Below, piece by piece: positions 11,062 to 21,736 of a stretch of DNA of 64,000 nt. The notes beneath the pieces were generated by a model, which was not told the origin of the DNA, made no database searches, and saw only the letters and a program-made list of their open reading frames with translations. Source of the stretch: Phytophthora quininea (Eukaryota; Oomycota; Peronosporomycetes; Peronosporales; Peronosporaceae); assembly GCA_011947345.1 (NCBI GenBank), contig JAAVTG010000670.1, forward strand, positions 248,001 through 312,000. The letters are read 5' to 3'. A program made the translations under genes and the position numbers. Each line of letters opens with the position of its first letter. Positions within the stretch are counted from its first letter, which is position 1.

Positions 11062-12291
11062 ATTGCGGTGGTATTGTTGGACTTGGACCATGGGGGAGCA
11101 GCTTCTACACCGCCTGAAGCTCCACGCCTTCTCCTTGTTTGACCCCACTCAAGACCAGACAGGATGCCCGCATGCGAGTTGCACTAGGCAAAGTCACGTC
11201 GATTTGCTTCATGTGTTCTGGAACTGCCCTGCAGCGGAGCATCTGCGCAGCATATTCCTTCGCCAGTGGCGTGCTGCTGGACTGAGACTCACTAAGGCCG
11301 AGGGGCATTTTTCGGGCTCGTGCTACCACATGTTCCAGGAGGTGTGCATGAAGTGGCTGCGGACATGTTCCCACACTTATCACTGATGGACAAGAACAAA
11401 CTCACAGCAGGAATAACGATGCTGACCGAAAGTTGTTGGCGAATCGGAGTCGCTCTCTACTTTCACTCGGTATGGAGGTGGAGGGTAGCCCACTTTGATC
11501 CCCTCAATAACACGACGAAGGCATACCACACGAACACACTGACGTCCAGACTTCGACATGGCTACGCCACCGTGCACCTCCACCACCAAGGAGGACCGCA
11601 AGGTAAGACGATGGAGAGGGCCACAAAGGCGCTGACCTATGCGCTGCGAACAACAACTGCAGTACCAGGAACGTGTGGCGGTGCCAGCCTAACACGATTC
11701 CTACTCTTCTTCGATGGTGGCTCAAGAGGTAACCCGGGCCCGGGCGGAAGCGGTGCTGTAGTCGTGCGAATGCCGACTGATGCAGGCGAGACTGTGGAGT
11801 TATGCTGGGCGATCAGCATGTCGTATGCTTCACCAAGGACGACTAACAACGTGGCCGAAAATATGGGTTTACTGCAAGGATTGAAGGCCTGTCATCAACA
11901 CAGATGGTTCCCGCTGCACGTCATCGGGGACAGCAACATTATCATACGACAGCAGTACACGAGGACGCCTCCACGAGCACGGCACCTAATCCCTCTGTTC
12001 TGGCAGATACGACGGTTAGCTGACAAGTTAGGAGTGCTACGATGGCACCACCACCGTAGAGCTTACAACAGAATGGCAGACATGCTGGCCAACATGGCGA
12101 TGGATTTAAAAACAGCATACAGCGGCGACCTCCTCTCCGCGAAGGTACGGCCTCCAAGTGGAACGACTTGCACAGCTATTCGACTAGCGACATTGGTCAC
12201 TGGCACGAGAGGATGCAGCATGAGAACTCTTCGGGGTTCGGGGCCTTTACGCCTTAACGGTGGAGGCGGTTCTAGGGGGAAGCTGCAATAG
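11062..12291 (+). pseudogene. LINE fragment with zf-RVT-like motif and RNase H domain
   Basis: Two overlapping frames (11063-11386 and 11320-12291) encode the C-terminal end of a LINE polyprotein. A Cys/His cluster (CPHASC...HVFWNC) is followed by an RNase H fold: FFDGGSRGNPGPGG carries the first catalytic Asp, NNVAENMGLLQGL the Glu, VIGDSNIII the second Asp, and YNRMADMLANMA the C-terminal motif. This domain is absent from family A elements, so the segment comes from another LINE lineage. It is a 5'-truncated remnant, now part of the chimeric insertion 3587-12413; the frame change near 11350 leaves it non-functional as seen. Confidence 0.8.
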
Positions 12292-12413
12292 AGTAATTAG
12301 GACAGGCGGGTAGGGACGACTGTCGACAAGGCCATTGAGAGTCGTTAGTCAACAGAGCTAAATGACACCAATGTACCTCACTGAAAAAAAGTGTTAATCA
12401 ACTCATTTTAATA

Positions 12414-12430
12414 ATTCAGGTCTCGTGGTT
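12414..12430. repeat. 17-bp target-site duplication of the chimeric LINE (right)
   Basis: attcaggtctcgtggtt, identical to 3570-3586. Immediately upstream is the family A 3' tail; downstream is family B LINE sequence on the minus strand. Confidence 0.85.
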
Positions 12431-13500
12431 TAGGAAAAATTAGCAATCGCCAATCCAATTCCGTCGCGAAAGCCTTATGTCATGGGGACCACAATGGGGC
12501 CCACATTTGCGTCAGAGCTGGGCACGAGAAGAAACAGTGCTCTACTGTTTCTATCGCAGCACATGATCGTCTCACACACTGTTGAATCGTAGGATTTAAC
12601 GACTTGAGGAAGAACAACCTTGATCCGACAATGAGCTCTCCAAAGAATAGTCTCAGCATCGCATCGTGGACAACAGGAACAAGAAACTGGCGGAGGGCTA
12701 GTATCTGTTGTAATGTAGTATGGATCTGTTGTTGCGGACAGCCAAGTACTTTCATGGGGTGTGGTTGCACGCATCTGTCAGGCCGCAACAGTTTGTCCCA
12801 GTCTTGGGATTTTAGATTTGGGAAGAAACGAGATGTTTTTCCGACTGTCAGTCCAAATGTCGGTGGCATTGCACCTCGCGTTGCCACGCTTATTCCACCT
12901 GTCTCTGGGTGTGGCAATACCCGTTCAAATACCTGGGTTAGCTGTCGATAAAGCTGGGTGATATCCGTCAGTGCAATCCTGGACCCCAGAATTGACGTAG
13001 CTCGGTAGACCCCCCTGAAAACACCATGAGGCATGAGGGTTGGCCATCGATGGGAAGTATCTAGAAAGTCTGCTATACACCATTTGCCTTTTGAGGCAAG
13101 CTCTTTACAGAGGCACCGAAACTTGACAGGTCCTGTACCCAGTGGTGCGCGATGAGCATCTTGTCTGCGCCACACTTGGAAATTTGTCGATGCATTCCGC
13201 CATATTGGGCTGGAGTGTCTTCATTCTAGTGTATCGTAATGAGTACTTGCTTGGCCATTTTACGCGGCTCCAATCTTGCAGTAATTTACGCCACCATAAC
13301 GGGAGCATTGTTGCTTTCCATCCAGGAAGTTCAGGTGGATTTTGTAGCAAAACTCTCCCGACCACGGACGTACAAATTCCCCATATCGATGTCGTAGTAA
13401 TTCTGCTATGGGTCTATACCACACTGTTTCGTCGTTTTCATTATGGCAAGCGAGGACTTTGACGAATTTTTGAAGGAAGAGAAAACGTTGTCTCCGGATT
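12431..13500 (-). mobile_element. Older LINE backbone, family B (central part)
   Basis: Minus-strand open frames 13365-13105 (PELPGWKATMLPLWWRK) and 13175-12480 (CPQQQIHTTLQQILALR, CVRRSCAAIETVEHCFFSC) correspond to the region after the RT and to the zf-RVT-like cluster, here with its Cys/His residues intact. Protein similarity to family A is clear but divergent. At 13500 it is interrupted by LINE copy 2 and resumes at 18346. At 12431 it was interrupted by the chimeric element and resumes at 3569. It is therefore the oldest layer of the stack apart from the host locus. Confidence 0.82.
13484..13500. repeat. 17-bp target-site duplication of LINE copy 2 (left)
   Basis: aaacgttgtctccggat here and identically at 18329-18345. 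Joining the flanks gives continuous family B coding sequence (CIRRQR followed by FLFLQKFVKVLA on the minus strand), which confirms a clean insertion. Confidence 0.92.
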
Positions 13501-16500
13501 ATTATTAAAATGAGTTGATTAACACTTTAGCGGATTTCTCGTCTAAGCTGCTTTATCTCGTAGCATCAGATTTATCGTTGAGGAATCCAAATGGTGTGTT
13601 GCTCTAGAGCGATAGCATTAGTGTCTTTAGGCGGTTCGAAGCCCAATTGACGTATTATCGACAGTATTGCCGATTCGTCGTAATGGAGTTCAGCTGCGTG
13701 TTGGTAGATGAATTGGTAGTGCATTTTGAAGGAGCATATCATTCCTGGAATGCTTGGAGTTTCGGTTGGGGCCTCTCTGAACAGAATGTCATTTCGTAGT
13801 CTCCATGTTGCATGGAATATGATCGCCGTGTGCACTCTCCATAGAAGAAGGAGTACCTTACCATTTTCTCGCCATCTTGTTCGCAGGTCTTGTGTTGTGG
13901 GGAAGAGCAGAAGCCGCCAAGTCAATCGAGTTCTGAACGCCCGACGCCAGGGCTTGTATACGTGTTCCCACATCGATGTAAGCGATGTGCTTACGTCGAC
14001 TTGAAGAAGCAATGTTGTACTGTTTCAATCGCTTGACACCCAGGGCGTACACATTGCTGAATTGTCGGGTTCAACGATTTCAAGAAATATAGTCTCGAGC
14101 CGACGGTAATATCACCGCAATATAGTCGTAACATCACATCATGAACCACTGGAAGTACCAGTCCTCGCAGTGCTAGTATTTTTGACAGCGTTTGGTGAAC
14201 ACGTCGCCGTGGGCATCCCAAATCCTCAAGTGGATGGTGCTCTAGCGCAGGCGCTTGTTCAAGCAGCTTACCCCAGTCCTTTTTCCGTAGTTTTGGAAAG
14301 AATCGTACGCTTGGCGTAGTAATATTGGCACTGCTCACAGATAATCCGTGAATCGGAGGTGTGTTTGTTGCATTTGCCGCTTGGATCTCTCCTGGATGAG
14401 GTTGAGGTAGAATTCTTGACATAACTTCTCTCAACTGTCTGTAGAGACGAAAAATATCCGTAAGAACAACTTCAGATCCGAGTATCGGATGAAGCGTTGA
14501 ACATATTCTGGCGAAGAACGCGGCCGATGAAGGCCAGTAATGATTTTCATCCAGAAAATCGGCAAAACAGTCCAGCTTTTTCTCCGCAAGTGCACGACAC
14601 AAGCGGCCAAACTTGGTGGTACCTGACCCCAATGGCGTCGAAGTTTGTGTTAACTCTCTGGAGTGCCACAGATGGAATTCGGATGACTTATTCCACCATA
14701 TTGGACTGTACAATGCATATTGCACTTTTTGAGTCTACTGACTTGTAGCGCCGATCGTTGTGGCCAATTTATTCTGTCCCAATCGCGCAGAGTTCGCCGC
14801 CACCACAGTGGCATCATTGTTGCTCTCCAACCCGCAGGTCGAGGTGGATCTTGAAACAGAAAGTCACTGGATCGTGGCCTAGCGAATTCCCCATATCGTA
14901 GTTGGATTATATGCATCATTGGTCGATACCACACGTTGTCATCGCTGTCCGAGTTGGAACTGGTGGTCGCCACAAAATGCTGCAACTGCTGTAGGTGCTG
15001 GCGGCGAATCACTGTTGCTACATCAGGGACTCCGATTCCGTCCATTTCTCGCGGTGTTGTCGCTAGTCCTTTTTGTACAATGCTCACGCCCGCTTTTCCG
15101 GCACTAATGCGATTGTATAGAACGTAGCGGTTTATCATTCCTTGCCATCGCTTTATAAATCGTGTGGGAATTAGCATCGCAGTTGTGAAGTACCAAAGTA
15201 TAGACAAAATCTCAACTTGAGCGATTAGTCTTCGACCAAGCAGAGTACGCGCTCGCCCTTTCCAGAGCTGCAAGCGTTTAATCATCTTTTGATCGAGCTG
15301 CGCCGCAAGTTTTTCAGATGTGTCCAAATTTCCAAAAGGTATGCCAAGGTAGCGCGTTGTTTCGCCTCATTTCAACGATCGAAGCGGCTCCAAACGTGGT
15401 GCTGGACACTTATTATTCAGACTCATCATAACGCTTTTGGTGTGGTTCAGCTGCGCTCCAGATCCCACGCAGTAGCAGTCTACGATCTTCAGTTGATCCA
15501 CCAATTGTGCCTTCCCTTTTGAGAAGAGAACTGTGTCATCAGCAAAAACGCCACAAGAATCCGTAACGTCTCATTTACTTCGACGCCGAGATCTCGATTG
15601 GCTCGCAAGAGATTTCCCAGTGGTTCTAGTGAGAGTGCAAACAAGAACGGCGATAATGGATCCCCTTGTTTAACTCCGCGTGCTGGAGAGAGAGCATCTT
15701 GAGCCCACCCATTTATCATCAACGAACACTGTGTGTTTTCGTACATTAATTCAATCCACGAACGGAATCGCGGGCCAAGCCCTTGTCGTTCGAGCACGCG
15801 AAATAGGTATTGTCGATTTACCCGATCATACGCTTTCGCAAAATCCAGGAAGGTGGCAATGCCTCGATGGTTCTGGGATGTCATCAAATGTTGCAAGTCT
15901 CGCACCAGGAAAATTTGTTCGTGGATTGAGCGTCCAGGTATAAATCCTTTTGGTCAGGATGTACTAACCTGGACATCAAAGGACGTAGTCGATTGACAAG
16001 CACTCGCGAGAGTATTTTAACCTCCACCGGCATCAATGTTATCGGGCGGAAGTTTCCGGGGTTGCCTCGTTCACCTTTCTTGAACAACAATGCCACTGAC
16101 GAGTATCGTTGGTGTGGGAGTAATATTCCACGTTCAAGCTGGTAATTAAACACTACCAACAGGATTTCACCAAATGTTTCTGGGTCCAGTCGGTAAAAAT
16201 CGCTTGTAAACCCATCCGGTCCCGGAGCTGAGTGGGGCTTCAATGTTTTGATTGCCGCTACGAATTCCTCGACAGTGAGGTCATTTTCGAGGTCGGCAGC
16301 TGCATCAGCATCCAAACGGCGAGTGATGCTATCGAGTAGTTTTTGTTGTGTATCCCTGTCAACATGAGTATCAGTGGGGTCAGACATAAAGCGATCGTCA
16401 CCAAATATTTTCCCCAGTGTTCTTGAAACCCTCTGCACACTTCAGCTGGGTCTGTGGATACCGAGCCGTCCGCTTTCCGAATTGCGCGAAATGGGGTATT

Positions 16501-18328
16501 ACGCAATTCGTAGCGTGGGGGTCGGAAGAAATACTTGTTGCTCTTTTCCGCCTTGGATACTGTCTGTTCAAAGCCGCGGTTGGCGCCAAAAGCTTCCCAT
16601 TCCTCTTTACACTCCTCATAGTGTTGTTTCGCGAAATAGTAATTTATCTCGTCTTGATCATTAGGGGATTCATCTCTCAGTGCTGATGCACATTCTTCTA
16701 CTTGTTCCCGAGCAGCATTGAGGTCAGCACGTCCTGTATGCCGCAGCGTCCGCTGACAACGTTTTAAGTAGCCCTTCATTCTCCTTTTCCACGACTTCCA
16801 CACTATGCCTGGGTTATTAGACGCACGGAGTATCGGCAGCAGTGCTTTGGCTTCGTTCACTATATCCAAACGTAATTCTGGTATTGCGAGGAGCCATGCC
16901 GGTAATCTCCAAAATCCGGTTCCAGTGGGGTGGTGCCACGAAGTTAATTCAATGTGGTGAGCTAGATGATCGCCGCCGTGTTCCCAATGTGAGTAGCCTG
17001 AGTCATGGTAGCACTCTGACAGCAATGCATCTGTTAAGAAGATATAGTCGATGCGATTAATCCTCGGAAGAGGTCCTGAGTAAATTCGAGCTAGCGGGTG
17101 GTGCAGTCTCCAAGCATCGACCACATTAATTTCTGATAGCCACAGCAGTAGCGCGTTCCTACTGGAGTCTGGTTTCGGGTTTGACGAACTAGCGTCTACT
17201 TCTGGGTTTAATGCCGTGTTAAAATCTCCACACACAATGTGTACTGCATTTTCTTCAAAGTCCACCGGGAGTGCTTCAAACATTCTACGGCGTTCTGTGA
17301 CTGCGTTCGGCGCATAAACATTATGAATGTAACACCACTTACCTCCCCAGCGAAGACGAACTAGTAGGTATCGGTTTGGGATCGTAGCTTCCGAAATCAC
17401 CTCTGCTGTATCAGCCGCCGGGCACGACCCGTGAATTATTGTTGCCACTCCACCACTCCTGCTATATGTTTGATGTTGGCATTCTCCATTTTTGTCCGTG
17501 ATAAATACACGACCTCCAAAGCATTGTCGAGTCAGATACCCAAATCTCTGCACTTGCTGTCGGTCTTTGAACCGAGTTTCTTGAATACACGCAAAATAAA
17601 ATTGTTTGAGGTGCGTTGAGGTCAATAGGTTTCCACCATCTTTGACCCCGCGCACATTCCAGGATAGTATTTTACAGGATTGTCCGACTTCCATGATGTT
17701 CATCATTTTAGTTTGTTCTGCCTGCTTCCATGGCGGGCATTTCAGGCGGAGGACATAGCATATTTGAGGTTAGAGCAGGTAGGTTCTCAGGGAGAGGTCA
17801 CTAGAGCGTAGAGCGCTCAAATCTGTCCCAATAACACTACCAGGAGTCACTTTATTGATCACGCCCATAATTCGTTCACCCAGCACAGAACGTGTCAGCT
17901 GCAGTAGTGTTGTATCCGAGAAGAGTTTCACGTGACTGTGAGGCAGTCCATCGCCTGCGCTTTCCACTAGCTTCTGCACCCAACCATGCTGGGTGAAGAT
18001 CGAAGGGCACATACAGAGTGCTATCAGCTCAAAAATACTTAGCCATCGCAACAGGTTCCAGTCATTCTTTTCGTCACTTGGGAGTCTTTCAAAGACTTGT
18101 TTGAGGTACGAGCTGTAGCTGTTGCGTGTGCTGCCGATCGGCAATTTCAAGGCCGTTATACGGTCGTGAAAGGTGCGAGTGTTATCATCATCCATGGTTT
18201 CTGAGGCTAGAACACGGTTCCATAGGTGGATGTCCGCTAATTCCATTGTTTGTGAGCCACCAGTCGTTAGGTCGTCCAAGAGGGCCTTGGTCCAAGCCAA
18301 CGGAGTCGAGCACATTGACTGGACAATT
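13501..18328 (-). mobile_element. LINE family A, copy 2 (5'-truncated, 4.8 kb)
   Basis: Nearly identical to 4709-~9535 (offset about 8795). It starts inside ORF1 (18328) and ends with the family tail at 13501, between perfect 17-bp duplications. It is 5'-truncated, as is usual for LINE insertions, so it was probably dead on arrival despite a largely preserved ORF2. It is inserted in the older family B LINE. Confidence 0.92.
13572..17706 (-). CDS. LINE ORF2: endonuclease / reverse transcriptase (copy 2)
   Basis: Same protein as 4780-8911. Here the first 420 or so codons stay open (17706-~16410) because the ggggatt run at 16666 is one G longer than at 7867. The frame then breaks at the same three homopolymers as in copy 1 (near 16409, 15954 and 15554), at the same fold-back (near 13990, with one substitution, gcttacgtcgac), and at other points. 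The endonuclease and RT motifs are the same as in copy 1. The short stretch 18328-17708 upstream is the C-terminal part of ORF1 with one extra break near 17790. Confidence 0.88.
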
Positions 18329-18345
18329 AAACGTTGTCTCCGGAT
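18329..18345. repeat. 17-bp target-site duplication of LINE copy 2 (right)
   Basis: aaacgttgtctccggat, identical to 13484-13500. Confidence 0.92.
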
Positions 18346-18553
18346 GCAGGACATAATCACTGGGACCCCAATTCTATCGTCTTGCCGTGCTTGTATGGCA
18401 AATGAAGTGGGAACGATGTTAATACCTCCACGACTAGCTCCAACCCGGTTGTAGAGTATGAACGTTTTTACAGCGCGAACCCCAACCGGAGGGATGAACG
18501 TCGTGAGTACACACAGCCCACTGGACCACCAGGAGGCCCTTGAACTACACGCG
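18346..18553 (-). mobile_element. Older LINE backbone, family B (upstream part)
   Basis: Minus-strand reading KTFILYNRVGASRGGINIV...RIGVPVIMSCIRRQR matches the family A reading DRYVLYNRISAGKAGVSIV...GIGVPDVATVIRRQ. It continues the family B element across copy 2. The element fades out between about 18480 and 18550, so it is itself 5'-truncated. The sequence just before 18554 (tgaactacacgcg) already matches the 3' flank of the bZIP-like gene as preserved at 29110-29130. Confidence 0.7.
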
Positions 18554-18570
18554 CTTAGGGATGAGACTAG
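18554..18570. repeat. 17-bp target-site duplication of the divergent LINE (left)
   Basis: cttagggatgagactag here and at 19679-19695. The second copy lies in the last codons of the bZIP-like gene 20587-19670. Confidence 0.9.
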
Positions 18571-19678
18571 ACTACTTGCAGAACACCAATTTTGGTGTTT
18601 TGCAGACTTCCTGGATGGTAATCGCTGTTGGCCGTCGTCCACTACTTTTTCACTAAAGTATGTTCAGCGCTTCATCCTACCCGTGGATCCCAAATTGTTC
18701 TGCACGATATATTTCGGCTTTATCATCAGTTGACGCAAGTTTTTTATCGTGTTCTGCCGGATCCTGAAGCTGGGGGTATTCGAGTTGTGGCAATTTCAAA
18801 CACACCACCAGTATTTGGAGTGAAAGTTAATGGACTGGTTCCAACTGAGCCAAAGGCGCGCTTCTTCCCATACTTGCGACTTCAAGATTGGACAAAACTC
18901 CTTCAAAAAGTACCAGATATGGATCGTCATCCGATGGAAGATTTAGGGTGCCCTAGACAACGCGTTCATCAAACATTGTCGAGCTTCCTATCACTTCGTG
19001 GGGTTCTCCTACCTGTGGTCCATGACATAATGCTGTGCCTGTACTTTGGTGATTTGACTGTGGGCTCGCGGCTTTACTTTCTAAGATCACTGGACCCAAA
19101 CATTCAACAATGTGTTCGTCCTACGTGTCAAGCTATCGAAACGGTTGAGCACTGCCTTTATACGTGCCCAGCCTTGAAAGAAATGTGGCGCCAAGTGTGG
19201 GATCCGTGGTCATCAGTCTTCCGACCATCTCTAAGCTGGCGGCTGTTGCTTTTTCCAAAGCTACAAGATATCCGCACAAGGTGGAGAGAGAAGCAAAACG
19301 AATTGCTGCTTCTTTGGAAAGTGCAAACTGCTATTGTTTTCCACGCCACATGGAGATTGCGAAACGACATTCATTTCCGTGAGACGAAGGCAGAAATGCC
19401 TAACGTTGCTAATCTGCAAAGTTCCTTTAAGATGCACTACCAATTCATTTACCAGCATGCGACGGATCTCCATTGCGATTCCTCAGCGATTGCAGAACTA
19501 GTCGGGCAATTGGGGTTTGATCCTCCGAAGGACATTCTTCTAGAACGGCCGCAGAGTAGTTGGATCCCGCGAGTTTAGCTGAATTCTGCGAATGGATTCT
19601 TGATTAGATAGATTGTCTAAGCTACACCTTCCAGACGAGAGAATCCGCTAACTAGTTAATCAAATCATTTCAACTCAA
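18571..19678 (+). mobile_element. Divergent 5'-truncated LINE (1.1 kb) in a bZIP-like gene
   Basis: Plus-strand LINE 3' end between 17-bp duplications. The open frame 18628-19578 (316 aa) has an intact zf-RVT-like cluster (CVRPTCQAIETVEHCLYTC) and ends WIPRV. Its tail (gttaatcaaatcatttcaactcaa) resembles but is not identical to the family A tail. Its protein is closer in the zf-RVT-like region to family B than to family A, which carries an 8-nt fold-back there. The insertion changed the C-terminus of the neighbouring gene. Confidence 0.88.
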
Positions 19679-20587
19679 CTTAGGGATGAGACTAGCTGGT
19701 CTGCCTGTTGCGTTCATGCGAGCATTGTCGAACACTCGAGCTACGTCTTCGCAGTTCCCCAGCAAATTCACAAGTGGGGTCAATAGGTCTGGGTTCGACA
19801 ATACCATGGTCACGCGTTGAGTCGTGTCGTCCCAGCCAAAGACTCCTGGTGCGGACACCACGATCTGCTGACCCAGCAGCTTCGCAGCAAGTGGCGACCA
19901 GTTTCCGTCGTCGCTCATCAAGTGAGGGAACCCGTGCAACAAAGTGCTCTCGGAAATGGTGGAAACTCCTCGCGAGGTAATAACGACCGAGCCGTCCACA
20001 CTATTGTCCATATGCTCAAGACGAATGTTGAGATCCGGACAGCACAACGAAAGGAAACGCCAAGTCCCCAGAATGGACTTGACTCCGTATAAAACTCCGT
20101 CCGTCACATCCGTTGCCATCGTGGCATTGAGGAAATCCAACTGCATTCGAGAAGCCCCCGACGGTAACCCGTTCTGGAACAGACGACAGTACTCTGCGGC
20201 GATGCTGCACAGGGTTGTGCTCGACAGCACCCTGGATGAAAGAATTTCGCGTTGTTGCTGGAGTCGCTCAATTTCCCGTAGCAATCGTCCGACATCGGCT
20301 TCGTAGTTGGCTGTCTTGTCGCGCAGCCTCTTCCTGTACCGTGCCATGCTCAGTCGAGCTCTCTCGCGACGAACGGCAGCTACCGTTGAGGCAGACGCAG
20401 AGATGGAGAAGTTCTGCGACGACGGCTCCGGACCGGCTTGCTTTTGAACGTCTTGACGGGGTGGATAGCTGCTGTCGACACCAAACGAATACTTTGTGGG
20501 AGACAACCTTGAGTGCAAAAGTACTTTGCCGGCTACGTCGTCGCCCAGGACGTGGAAATTTGGAGGGTAAAGAGCGCTGTCATGCAT
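19670..20587 (-). CDS. bZIP-like protein A (C-terminus rewritten by a LINE)
   Basis: 305 aa, start MHDSALYPPN at 20587. It contains the family N-terminal motif (LGDDVAGKVLLHSR, near residue 15), a basic region (RRERARLSMARYRKRLRDK, near 85) and a zipper-like coiled coil (LLREIERLQQQREIL), then the ~190-residue C-terminal domain shared by this cluster (EYCRLFQNG..., AAKLLGQQIVVS, LTPLVNLLGNCEDVARVF). A DNA-binding regulator role is inferred. The invariant bZIP Asn position is Ala. Its near-identical twin D (28209-29129) ends LISSACS. Here the last codons (PKLS and stop) come from the LINE tail at 19678; the undisturbed reading, preserved at 18554 and beyond, would end PKRV and stop. Confidence 0.85.
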   Translation of the reverse strand: MHDSALYPPNFHVLGDDVAGKVLLHSRLSPTKYSFGVDSSYPPRQDVQKQAGPEPSSQNFSISASASTVAAVRRERARLSMARYRKRLRDKTANYEADVGRLLREIERLQQQREILSSRVLSSTTLCSIAAEYCRLFQNGLPSGASRMQLDFLNATMATDVTDGVLYGVKSILGTWRFLSLCCPDLNIRLEHMDNSVDGSVVITSRGVSTISESTLLHGFPHLMSDDGNWSPLAAKLLGQQIVVSAPGVFGWDDTTQRVTMVLSNPDLLTPLVNLLGNCEDVARVFDNARMNATGRPASLIPKLS

Positions 20588-21736
20588 TTTTGTTGAGGAC
20601 GGATCCGGTTGCTGGTTTGAAGACGAGTTCGGAAATGACTAAACGTTCGGGAATGACAAAATGGCGACAAAACCTTCGGCTGTGACTAATCGACTCGTCT
20701 CGTGCCACACGTATCATGGATACCGGTCTTCTGCTGCCTCCTAGCGGCTGTGCGAGCATTGGGCGGGCCAAGCTTATACTCGACACTAGACTCACGAAAT
20801 CCACTTTCCCATTGTCGTCACGCGCGCTACCGAACACAACGGATACATCCTCCACGTTGCCGAGTACACGTAGTAGAGGCGCTAGCATGTCTGCATCGTA
20901 CAACAATTTGGCCACGCGTCCGCTCGAGAAGTCCCAGTGGAAGTGTAGAGACCCTCGCATCTCCACCTGTTGTCCCAGCAGTTTGGCGGCGATCCTTTGC
21001 CACCGTCGTCGTTGAGAAAGTGCAGGAAAGCGTGGAGCAACGTGGTCTCCGAGATCGTGAATTTCGTAGTTGTGGCGGCGACGACCGAGGCGTCGGCTCC
21101 ATTCTTCAGACTCGTCAGCTTCAGTTCGAAATCTTGGTAGCAAAATGCCACAAACTTCCAGTACGCCGGCACCGCCTCGAGACCACCGTAGACAATGTCA
21201 GGGGCCATCGTTTCCTGCAGAAACTTGGCTTGCACTGGCAAATAGCTGGACTTTGACGTTTGTCCTCGCGATTGAGTCTCCAGATTGGAGCCGTTCCGAA
21301 ACAAGCGAAAATATTCAGCAGCAATTCTACACAGAGTTGTTGTCGCCGACATTCTCGATAAAAGCCGTTGCTGCTGCTCGAGTTGTTGAATCTCTGCTTG
21401 CAGTCGCTGCACGTCCTTCTCGCAGGAGATTGTCTTGTCTTGCAGCTCCTTCCGGTGTCGTGCCATGTGCAGTCGGGCGCGCTCGCGCAGAGCAGCAGAT
21501 ACCGTCCTGGTACAAACAGTGATGGAGAAATGGGCCGGTGACAGGTCGGCTGCAAACTCTGCTGGTTCTTGTCCGCAATTGCCGGGCGTGAGCTGTGACG
21601 TGGAGGGTAAGACGCTTTCGTGGGAGTTGCTGTCGTCACCAAACGAAAACCTTTTTCTTGAACGCAAAAGCACTTGACCTACGACGGTGTCGCTCAACTG
21701 GTGGAGGTTCGGAGGGTGAAGCGTGCTGTCCCTCAT
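20580..21736 (-). CDS. bZIP-like protein B (one-base frame break)
   Basis: About 385 codons from ATG at 21736 (MRDSTLHPPN; the open frame extends further upstream but homologues start here) to a TGA at 20580-20582. It has the N-terminal motif LSDTVVGQVLLRSR, basic region RERARLHMARHRKELQDK (Ala at the invariant Asn position), a Gln-rich zipper, then the family domain (EYFRLFRNG, AAKLLGQQVEMRGSL, LLRVLGNVEDVSVVF). The frame breaks near 20995, where B has ttt and copy C has tttt. After the family domain the frame stays open for about 70 further codons through what should be the promoter of gene A, and its stop overlaps A's start in ATGCATGA. That extension is probably not a conserved part of the protein. 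Confidence 0.78.
20624..20657 (-). promoter_or_regulatory. Possible core promoter of bZIP-like gene A
   Basis: On the minus strand two similar blocks, gtcattcccgaacg and gtcatttccgaactcg, lie 37-70 bp upstream of the ATG at 20587. They resemble the oomycete initiator (YTCAYTYY) followed by an FPR-like stretch. The same blocks precede gene D at 28140-28172. Confidence 0.35.

Larger units (their letters stand above)
3587..12413 (+). mobile_element. Chimeric LINE insertion, interrupted by a nested LINE
   Basis: This element lies between the 17-bp duplications at 3570-3586 and 12414-12430 and is interrupted by the insertion 4709-11044, so its own length is about 2.47 kb. The left part (3587-~4586) is family A sequence from the RT thumb to the zf-RVT-like region. 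From 4587 to 4708 it is rearranged by a fold-back. The right part (about 11071-12388) is from a different LINE with an RNase H domain. The last 26 bp (from about 12391, gtgttaatcaactcattttaataatt) are the family A tail again. One insertion event with an A-B-A mosaic fits template switching during target-primed reverse transcription; recombination between elements is the alternative. Confidence 0.75.

Noticed and set aside
20702..21256. 184-aa plus-strand frame over bZIP-like B
   Set aside because: Antisense shadow; equivalent frames occur opposite copy C.
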